Source: Deltaproteobacteria bacterium
GTDB taxonomy: Bacteria > Myxococcota_A > Polyangia > DRWM01 > JAAZOP01
DNA length: 64,000 nt
Direction: 5' to 3'
Assembly: GCA_016218815.1 (NCBI GenBank)
Contig: JACRCX010000084.1
Coordinates: 31,058-95,057 of the forward strand
The notes beneath the pieces were generated by a model that worked only from the letters and a program-made list of their open reading frames with translations, was not told the DNA's origin and searched no databases. Below, piece after piece: positions 7,176 through 14,086 of the stretch (positions are counted from its first letter, which is position 1; each line of letters begins with the position of its first letter). Made by a program: the position numbers and the translations under genes.

Positions 7176-9659
7176 TTAAATGTCGAGGTTGCGGACGTCC
7201 AGCGCGTTCTGCTCGATGAAGCGCCGCCGCTCCTCCACGTCGTCCCCCATCAGCACCGTGAAGGCGTGGTCGGCCTCGATCGGATCGGTGGCCCACACCC
7301 GGATGAGGGTGCGCGAATCCGGGTTCATCGTCGTCTCCCAGAGCTGCTCCGGGTTCATCTCGCCCAGGCCTTTGTAGCGCTGGATCTGCAGCCCCTTGCG
7401 CGCCTGGCCGGCCACCGCTTCCCACAGTCCCTCGAGCCGCGACAGCCCCGTCTCCCGTTCCCCGACCCGGACCACGAACGGCGGATCCCCCACCGCGTCC
7501 AGCCGGTCCTGGATCTGCCGCAGTGCCAGGCATTCGGGCGAATCGAAGAACTCGAACGTCAGCGACGTCCGCCGCCGCGCCGCGTTCTGCACCGTCTCGC
7601 AACCCACGCTGTAGCAGTCGTGCTCCTCGTCCCAGACGAGCTCGAACTGGATCGGCAGCACGTCCGGCGCGCTCTCCGCCAGGAACCCCTCCACCTGCGC
7701 CAGCTCCCCCGCCAGCGTCGCCTCGTCCCGCAGCGTCTCCGACCCGATCGTCGATGCCTTGAGCACCGCCTCCACCACCCGGCGGTCCATCCGCCGGTTC
7801 AGCCCGGCCAGAAACCGCTCCTGGACCAGCACGTCCTGCACGATCGTCCGCAACGCGCCGCCGTGCACCGGGACGCCGTCGACCAGCAGCTCCACCTCCT
7901 CGCACCCGACATCCAGCAGGAAGCGGTCCAGCTCCTCCGCGTTCTTGAGGTAGATGTCCTTCTTGCCCCGGCGCACGCGGTACAGCGGCGGCTGCGCAAT
8001 GTACAGATGGCCCTCGTCGATGATCCGCGACATCTGCCGGAAGAAGAAGGTCAGGAGCAGCGTGCGGATGTGCGAGCCGTCGACGTCGGCGTCGGTCATG
8101 ATGATCACCCGGTGGTACCGTAGCCGCGCCGCATCGAAGGTCTCGCCGATGCCCGTCCCCAATGCGCTGATCAGCACGCCGATCTCCACGTTCTGCAGCA
8201 TCTTGTCGGCGCGCGACTTCTCGACGTTGAGAATCTTCCCCCGCAGCGGCAGGATCGCCTGGAACCGCCGGTCCCGCCCCTGCTTCGCGCTCCCTCCCGC
8301 GCTCTCGCCCTCGACGATGAAGATCTCCGACGACGCCGGGTCCTTCTCCTGGCAGTCCGCCAGCTTCCCCGGCAGGCTGCTGGCGTCCAACACCCCCTTG
8401 CGCGAGACCATCTCCCGCGCCTTGCGCGCCGCCTCCCGCGCCCGCGCCGCGAGCACCGCCCGCTGCACCACCGCCTTGCCGATCGCCGGGTGACGCTCGA
8501 GGAACACCCCGAGCTTCTCGTTGATCACCGCCTCGACGATGCCCTTGACCTCGTTGTTGATCAGCTTGTCCTTCGTCTGCCCCGAGAACGCCGGCTCCGG
8601 GTGCTTGAGCGAAACGACCGCCGTCAACCCCTCGCGCACGTCCTCGCCGCCCAGCGCCGTCTTGATCTCCTTCAAGAGGTTCGCCGTCGCGCCGTACGCG
8701 TTGAGCGTCCGCGTCAGACCGGACCGCAGCCCCGTCAGGTGCGTGCCGCCGTCGCGGTTGTGGATGTTGTTCGTGTAGCAGTAGACGATTTCCTGGTACG
8801 AGTCGTTCCACTGCAACGCCGCCGAGACCTGGACCCCTTCCTGCTCGCCCTCCAGGAAGATCGGTTCGGGGTGCAACGTCGCCTTGTTCCGGTTCAAGTA
8901 CGTCACGAACTCCGGAATCCCGCCCCGGTACTCGAACGTCTCGTCCCGCCCCGAACGCTCGTCCCGGAACTTCACCGTCAAGCCCGGATTGAGGAACGAC
9001 AGCTCCCGCAACCGCTGCGCCAGCACCTCGAACGACGGCGTGATCACCGTGAACACCTTCGTGTCCGGCTTGAACGTGACCTTCGTCCCCGTCCGGCGCG
9101 AGGGCCCCAGCGGACGCAGCGCGCCCTGAGGCTCGCCGCGCCGGTACTCCTGGTGCCAGACCTTCCCGTCCCGGCGGATCTCCAGCTTCAGGAACTCCGA
9201 CAGCGCGTTGACGACCGAGACGCCCACCCCGTGCAGGCCGCCCGAGACCTTGTACGCGGCTCGGTCGAACTTCCCCCCCGCGTGCAGCACCGTCATCACC
9301 ACTTCGGCCGCCGACCGTCCTTCCTCCTGGTGGAGCTCGACCGGGATGCCGCGACCGTTGTCGTCCACCGTCACGCTCTCGTCCAGATGGATCGTGACCG
9401 AGATCTCCGTACAATGGCCCGCCAGATGCTCGTCGACCGAATTGTCGAGAACCTCGAAGACCATCTGGTGCAGGCCCGAGCCGTCCTGCACGTTTCCGAT
9501 GTACATTCCGGGACGCTTGCGCACCGCCTCGAGGCCCTTGAGCACCTCGATCTGCTGCGCCCCGTACTCGTCCGCAGCGGCGCCGATCGCGGGTTTCGCG
9601 TCTTCCGCCGCACCGTCCATGGAGGACCGCGAGCCGTCCTCTTGCTCACCGTCGCTCAT
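7176..9659 (-). CDS. gyrB: DNA gyrase subunit B
   Basis: An 827-residue GyrB, the ATPase subunit of the type II topoisomerase that introduces negative supercoils. After a ~30-residue acidic extension the GHKL ATPase domain shows GLEAVRKRPGMYIG, VLDNSVDE, DNGRGIPV and GGLHGVGVSVVNALS. The TOPRIM domain shows EGESAGG near residue 450 and MTDADVDGSHIRTLLL. The C-terminal domain has QRYKGLGEMNPEQLW and ends in LDVRNLDI, as in canonical GyrB. The ATG at 9659 has GAGGGA upstream. It follows dnaN with a 34-bp gap in the same direction, the classic origin-proximal order dnaA-dnaN-gyrB; recF, often found between dnaN and gyrB, is absent here. Confidence 0.98.
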   Translation of the reverse strand: MSDGEQEDGSRSSMDGAAEDAKPAIGAAADEYGAQQIEVLKGLEAVRKRPGMYIGNVQDGSGLHQMVFEVLDNSVDEHLAGHCTEISVTIHLDESVTVDDNGRGIPVELHQEEGRSAAEVVMTVLHAGGKFDRAAYKVSGGLHGVGVSVVNALSEFLKLEIRRDGKVWHQEYRRGEPQGALRPLGPSRRTGTKVTFKPDTKVFTVITPSFEVLAQRLRELSFLNPGLTVKFRDERSGRDETFEYRGGIPEFVTYLNRNKATLHPEPIFLEGEQEGVQVSAALQWNDSYQEIVYCYTNNIHNRDGGTHLTGLRSGLTRTLNAYGATANLLKEIKTALGGEDVREGLTAVVSLKHPEPAFSGQTKDKLINNEVKGIVEAVINEKLGVFLERHPAIGKAVVQRAVLAARAREAARKAREMVSRKGVLDASSLPGKLADCQEKDPASSEIFIVEGESAGGSAKQGRDRRFQAILPLRGKILNVEKSRADKMLQNVEIGVLISALGTGIGETFDAARLRYHRVIIMTDADVDGSHIRTLLLTFFFRQMSRIIDEGHLYIAQPPLYRVRRGKKDIYLKNAEELDRFLLDVGCEEVELLVDGVPVHGGALRTIVQDVLVQERFLAGLNRRMDRRVVEAVLKASTIGSETLRDEATLAGELAQVEGFLAESAPDVLPIQFELVWDEEHDCYSVGCETVQNAARRRTSLTFEFFDSPECLALRQIQDRLDAVGDPPFVVRVGERETGLSRLEGLWEAVAGQARKGLQIQRYKGLGEMNPEQLWETTMNPDSRTLIRVWATDPIEADHAFTVLMGDDVEERRRFIEQNALDVRNLDI

Positions 9660-9693
9660 CTGTCCCTCGATGGCGCGATCCCCTGGCGATCGG

Positions 9694-10857
9694 CTAGATC
9701 CGGATCGGCATCACGACCGAAAGGAAACGCTCGTCGTTCTCCTCGCGCATCACCGCTCCGTCCAGTGATCCCCCAAGGCTGAGCTGGACGTTCTCCCCAC
9801 GCAGTACGTCCAGCACGTCCAGGAGGTAACGGGCGTTGAAGCCGATGTCCAATGCCTCACCCTCGTACTGTACGTCGATCTCCTCTTCCCCAACCCCGAT
9901 GTCGGGGTTGTCCGAGGAGATCTTCATCTTCCCGCTCTCCAGCCGCAGCCTCGTCGTCGGTGTCCGGCTCGGCGAGATGCTCGAAATGCGCCGCAAGGCA
10001 GCTCCCAGCACGTCCCGGCCGACGATGACCGTGCGTTTGTTGTCTCGCGGGATGACCTGGCGGTACGGCGGGAACGTCGCGTCGACCAGCTTGATCGCCA
10101 GGCGCAACGACTGCATCGGCCCTTCCGCCGAGACCGTTCCCTTGCTCCCTACCGGTACCTCGAAGAAGACATACGGGTTCTCGAAGACCACCTGGAGATC
10201 CCCGTCGACCCCGTCCAGAAGCTTGCGGAGCTCCGCCAGGCCGCGCGCCGGTATCAGGACGTCGTGCCGGTAGAAGCGCTTCTCCTCGTCCACCGTCTCC
10301 TCGCAACACGTCATCCGGTGCCCGTCCGTCGTGACCATCCGCAGGATCTTCCCGTCGCCCTGGAACAACGCGCTGTTCAGGTGCAGCCGCGTCTCGTCCG
10401 GCGAGATCGAGAAGATCGTCCGCTCCACCAGGCCGCGCAATACGCCCGCCGGAATCGCCACCGGCACCGAAGGTTCCCCGGCGCGCTTGCCCGGCTGTGG
10501 CAGGTCGGGATACCCGTCGGCCGACGCTCCCACGATCCGGAAATGAATCCTTCCCGACCGCACGTGGACCCAGAACATCTCGTCGACTTCCAGCTCCACC
10601 GGTGCCGGCGGGAAATTGCGCAGGATCTCGAAAAGCGTCCTCGCCCCAATCGCGACCACACCCCCCTGCTCCACCTCACCGGGAACCACCATCTCCAGCC
10701 CGAGCTGCAGATTCGTCGCCGCGATCCTCGCGGACGTCTTGTCCTGCGCCTCCAGCAGGAAGCTCGACAGGATCTGGAGGGACGTACGTCGCTCCGCAAC
10801 GGCCTGCACGCGCTGCACCGCGTGCAGCAAGGCATCCCGATGGACTCGCAGCTTCAT
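9694..10857 (-). CDS. dnaN: DNA polymerase III beta sliding clamp
   Basis: A 387-residue protein, close to the usual ~370 for the ring-shaped processivity clamp. The start MKLRVHRDALLHAVQRVQAVAERR and the end ENDERFLSVVMPIRI match the family's conserved first and last elements (the clamp ends in a hydrophobic MPxR-type strand). The internal TTDGHRM motif of beta clamps is present, as are three similarly sized domains. It lies between dnaA (354-bp gap) and gyrB (34-bp gap), all on the minus strand, so dnaN and gyrB are probably co-transcribed. Confidence 0.97.
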   Translation of the reverse strand: MKLRVHRDALLHAVQRVQAVAERRTSLQILSSFLLEAQDKTSARIAATNLQLGLEMVVPGEVEQGGVVAIGARTLFEILRNFPPAPVELEVDEMFWVHVRSGRIHFRIVGASADGYPDLPQPGKRAGEPSVPVAIPAGVLRGLVERTIFSISPDETRLHLNSALFQGDGKILRMVTTDGHRMTCCEETVDEEKRFYRHDVLIPARGLAELRKLLDGVDGDLQVVFENPYVFFEVPVGSKGTVSAEGPMQSLRLAIKLVDATFPPYRQVIPRDNKRTVIVGRDVLGAALRRISSISPSRTPTTRLRLESGKMKISSDNPDIGVGEEEIDVQYEGEALDIGFNARYLLDVLDVLRGENVQLSLGGSLDGAVMREENDERFLSVVMPIRI

Positions 10858-11211
10858 GATCGGCTCTCCCGTGCCATCCGTCCCTGCGGACCTCGGCCGC
10901 TCGACTCATACCGTAAGGTAGAGGAAATAGCTAGTGCATAGCATCTCGTCTTCTGTGCGGCGATCGGACGTGGAACACTTGGCCAAGCCCCCGAAGATAC
11001 GCAGGATCGTCGCCGGGAAACCAGGGGAAGGCAGGAAGGATAACCTGTGGAGTCCTTGGGACCGACTCCCCACGACGTGGAGAACTCCGCACCCTCTCCA
11101 AGGGTACCATGATCATCTCCCCCCACGTTGTCCCCACGGAGGATCGGCATCAAGACGCACGGCTCAGGGCAAGCCCCTTCGGCAACCTCAGGGTAAACCC
11201 CTTCGACTGGC
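10858..11211. other. dnaA-dnaN gap: weak oriC candidate plus dispersed repeat
   Basis: A 354-bp non-coding gap. Sequences resembling the high-GC DnaA box TTGTCCACA (either strand) occur as TTGTCCCCA near 11127 (one mismatch), CGTGGAGAA near 11075, and poorer matches near 11046 and 10970. The stretch 10908-10950 is locally AT-richer. From 11157 to the dnaA stop lies a repeat built on CTCAGGGCAAGCC/CTTCGACTGG. An origin here would resemble arrangements with boxes on either side of dnaA, but the matches are degenerate and this remains a suggestion. Confidence 0.3.
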
Positions 11212-11225
11212 TCAGGGCAAGCCAA
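11157..11225. repeat. dispersed repeat (CTTCGACTGGCTCAGGGCAAGCC type) overlapping dnaA 3' end
   Basis: Three imperfect units of CTCAGGGCAAGCC alternate with CCTTCGGCAA or CCTTCGACTGG. The last unit runs into the dnaA stop codon at 11212-11214, so the final dnaA codons (Gly-Leu-Pro-stop) are written in repeat sequence. A related element, CCCTCGACTTCGCTCGGGGCAGGC, lies at 20403-20428. Confidence 0.7.
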
Positions 11226-12579
11226 GCTGCTTGCGAAGGCTCGCGACGATGTTGCGGGTGGGAGGATCCCGTTCGAGCAATTCGACGATATGACGACAGG
11301 CGGCCATGACGGTCGTGTGGTCACGACCACCAAAACGCTCGGCAATCGCCGGGAACGGCTGGCGCAAACCTTCGCGCGCCAGGTACATCGCGATGTGGCG
11401 CGGCAAAGTCACCGAACGCCGCCGGCTGGGCCCCCGCAGGTCGGCCAGGTGGACGCCGAAGAGATTGCACACCGCGCGCTGCAGCTCGTCGACCGTGCAG
11501 GCCACCGGCGCCGCCGGCAACAGGATCGCCAGCACCTCCTGGGCCAGTCCGACGTCGATCGGACGCGCCATGATTTCCGCCTGCGCCGCCAGACGACCCA
11601 GCACACCCTCCAGCTCGCGCACACTCCCGCTGACCCGCGAGGCCACGAGTTGCGCGACCTCGTCCGGCAGATCGATGCCCTCGTCCTCCGCCTTGCGCCG
11701 GAGGATTGCCACCCGCGTTTCGTACTCGGGCGGCTGGATGTCCACGATCAGGCCCCAGAGGAACCGCGTCCGGAGACGTTCCTCGATGTCCGGGATCTCC
11801 CGCGGCCACTGGTCGCTGGTCATCACGATCGGCACCCGGCGATCGTACAGCGCGTTGAAGATGTGGAAGAAACGCTCTTGCGTGCCGTCCTTGCGCCGCA
11901 GCACGTGAACGTCGTCCAGGAGCAACAGGTCGCATTCGTCCCGGTACTTGCGATCGAACGCTTCTACCGAGCCGCCCCGGACCGCGTGCACGAACTCCTC
12001 GACGAACCGCTGCGTCGGCAGGTACGCGATGCGCGTCGCCGGCCGCTTGAGCATGACCGCGTGCGCGATCGCCGACAGGAGATGCGTCTTGCCCAGACCC
12101 GACGGTGCGTAGATGTACAACGGGTGCGTCGCCTCGCCCAGGCGTGCGGCGATCGCGCGCGCCGCCTCCGCCGCGAGCTGGTTCGACGGGCCGGTCACGA
12201 AACGATCGAACGTGTAACGCGGATGGACCGCCTGCGGCGCCGCACTGTCCCGTGCACGCACGACCGGCACCGGCGGCACCGCCGGTGCCGCAAGCTTCTC
12301 CACCGGCGCGGTGACCTCCAGCGCGATGTCCACCGGCGTCCCGACCTGCGCCCCCAGCAAGGCCTGCAGGCGCACGAGATACCGATCCCGGATCCACTCG
12401 CGACAGAACTCGTTCAGCACTGCCACACGGGCGATCCCGTCGGTGATGCTCACCAGCCGTGCCTGCCGCAGCCACAAATCGAGGTTCCCGCCGTCCGAGG
12501 CCGCTTCCACCGCCCGAACGGTCTCACCCCAGATGGCATTCTCGTTCGTCGTCACGACCTCCACACCCGGCACGACCAT
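11212..12579 (-). CDS. dnaA: chromosomal replication initiator DnaA
   Basis: A 455-residue initiator ATPase that binds DnaA boxes and opens oriC. The ATG at 12579 is used; an upstream in-frame start at 12672 would add 31 residues unlike any DnaA N-terminus. Domain I is short (LWLRQARLVSITDGIARV... REWIRDRY), followed by a Pro/Ala linker. The AAA+ core has YTFDRFVTGPSNQLA, Walker A PSGLGKT (159-165), Walker B LLLLDDVHVL (~218-227) and the sensor region IVMTSDQWPREIPDIEERL. Domain IV carries the box-binding signature as DHTTVMAACRHI instead of the usual DHTTVLHACRKI. The 3' end overlaps a dispersed repeat. Confidence 0.97.
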   Translation of the reverse strand: MVVPGVEVVTTNENAIWGETVRAVEAASDGGNLDLWLRQARLVSITDGIARVAVLNEFCREWIRDRYLVRLQALLGAQVGTPVDIALEVTAPVEKLAAPAVPPVPVVRARDSAAPQAVHPRYTFDRFVTGPSNQLAAEAARAIAARLGEATHPLYIYAPSGLGKTHLLSAIAHAVMLKRPATRIAYLPTQRFVEEFVHAVRGGSVEAFDRKYRDECDLLLLDDVHVLRRKDGTQERFFHIFNALYDRRVPIVMTSDQWPREIPDIEERLRTRFLWGLIVDIQPPEYETRVAILRRKAEDEGIDLPDEVAQLVASRVSGSVRELEGVLGRLAAQAEIMARPIDVGLAQEVLAILLPAAPVACTVDELQRAVCNLFGVHLADLRGPSRRRSVTLPRHIAMYLAREGLRQPFPAIAERFGGRDHTTVMAACRHIVELLERDPPTRNIVASLRKQLGLP

Positions 12580-13170
12580 GATCGTGGCCCGACCTCCGCA
12601 CCCCCCGATCCCCAGTCCTTCGATGGCTTGGCCGCGGTCGCTTCCGCGACGGCAGTCGCAACCTACGGGCATGAACGATCGGTTTCAAGCGTTGAACGGT
12701 CGCGGACGCTCCAACCCACGGAAACGCCGCCGATCCGGCGCGCGCGTGGGGATGGACGGGCGAGGCCTCCAAGCGGGCGAACGGATGTTCAGATTATCCA
12801 ACAGGTGGAAACAAATGACGAAACCTGGACCGGCGGGCCGCCGTCGCACGGAACGCCGTCCCATGCGGGGCCGCATGTTGGCGAATCGGACGGACCAGAA
12901 TTGATGCGCCTCCCCGCTCCGCACATCGACGGGAATCCGATGACTGCGTGCTCCGCGCCACGCGTGACGCGCGGGTGGCGATGGCATGGCGCTCCGGAAG
13001 AACCCCCGTGCACCGGAATGCGATGGCGCCGAGGGTCGACCATCAGGATGCTCCTCACCCCGCGGCGCGGACGATGCGAATCGGCCAAAGGCCGAAAACT
13101 GGACACGGCGCCACGGGCCGGTACACTCGGACCCGTGCGTGCCCCAAAGCGGCACGGGAGGATCAAGGCG
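12580..13170. other. 591-bp divergent gap upstream of dnaA (second oriC candidate)
   Basis: No convincing gene. At 12794-12802 TTATCCAAC (7 of 9 to the classical DnaA box) faces GGTGGAAAC at 12805-12813, forming a TCCA/TGGA inverted pair in a locally AT-rich patch (12783-12822). A 29-codon basic reading frame (ATG at 12815, stop 12902-12904) is preceded by AGGTGG but resembles no known protein; in particular it is not ribosomal protein L34, which commonly lies here. The rest, 12905-13154, shows nothing beyond the ribosome-binding site of the next gene. Confidence 0.4.
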
Positions 13171-14067
13171 ATGAGGCGTGGCGGCGTTGGTTGGAAGATC
13201 GTCCCCGTGATCGCAGTCCTGTCCGGCTACCCTGCGGCAAGCGAAGCGCAGGCCGCTCTGGTGCAGTCCGTCGGCGAGTCGACGACGCCCAGCTCGCTCG
13301 GCATGGCCGACGCCCAGGTCGCCAGCGGCATCGCCACGTCCGCCATGTTCATCAACCCGGCCGGGATCGCCATGGGCCAGGTCTTCCACACCGAAGGCTG
13401 GTGGGGCTACTCCGTCAACCTCGATCGCCACGTCGCCGGCGTCGCCGCCACCGACTCCACCACCCCGGTCGCCGGCGGCCTCGGGTTCACCTACACCTAT
13501 ACCGGCATCGAAGCCGAGCATAACAACTTCTACGACCTGCGCACCGGCATCGCCATGCTCTTCGCCGACATGCTCGCCGTCGGTCTCAACCTGAAGTACA
13601 TGCGCGTCGACTACGGCGAGGGCGTCGAGACCCCCGACGGCTCGCTCAACGACTTCTCCATGGACGCCGGCGCCCTCTTCACCTACGACCGCTTCTTCCT
13701 CGGCGTCGCCGGCACCAACCTCACCAACCTCGATCATCCCATGGCCCCCCTCGCCCTCATCGTCGGCGGCGGCCTCCGCCTGGGACCCACCCGCTTCGAG
13801 TTCGATGCCACCCTCGACTGGTCGACCTACGACGAGGTCGCGCCGATGGGCCAGAAGTACGCCGTGGGCGGCGAGATCCTCATCGCCGACGCCTACGTCA
13901 TCCGTGCCGGCTACCGCTACGAGGACATCCCCGACGTCCACGGGATCGCCGCCGGCGTCGGCTACGTCAGCTCCGCCGTCGCCCTCGACTTCGGCTTCCA
14001 GCAGGATCTCAGCGGCCAGCGCAGCGACTCCCGCCTCGGCCTCTCCTTCCGCTACTTCGTCAACTGA
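13171..14067 (+). CDS. outer-membrane beta-barrel (PorV/FadL-like)
   Basis: A 298-residue protein. ATG at 13171 with GGGAGG ten bases upstream. A signal peptide ends near SEAQA. The mature start TTPSSLGMADAQVASGIATSAMFINPAGIA, here shown only in part, is the hallmark of PorV/OmpP1-type barrels, in which a conserved Asn-Pro-Ala/Gly-Leu/Ile segment follows an Ala/Gly-rich strand. About a dozen amphipathic strands follow (FDATLDWSTYDEVAP, YVIRAGYRYEDIPDVHG) and the protein ends in LSFRYFVN, a typical C-terminal barrel strand. Probable role is transport or assembly of hydrophobic or secreted substrates at the outer membrane; the substrate cannot be inferred. Confidence 0.82.
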   Translation: MRRGGVGWKIVPVIAVLSGYPAASEAQAALVQSVGESTTPSSLGMADAQVASGIATSAMFINPAGIAMGQVFHTEGWWGYSVNLDRHVAGVAATDSTTPVAGGLGFTYTYTGIEAEHNNFYDLRTGIAMLFADMLAVGLNLKYMRVDYGEGVETPDGSLNDFSMDAGALFTYDRFFLGVAGTNLTNLDHPMAPLALIVGGGLRLGPTRFEFDATLDWSTYDEVAPMGQKYAVGGEILIADAYVIRAGYRYEDIPDVHGIAAGVGYVSSAVALDFGFQQDLSGQRSDSRLGLSFRYFVN

Positions 14068-14086
14068 TCCCGCGCGCACCCCGCCC

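Noticed and set aside
12815..12904. A 29-codon basic frame upstream of dnaA as ribosomal protein L34 (rpmH)
   Set aside because: Sequence does not match the L34 start (KRTFQPS) or its RKRRRTHGFRxRM core.
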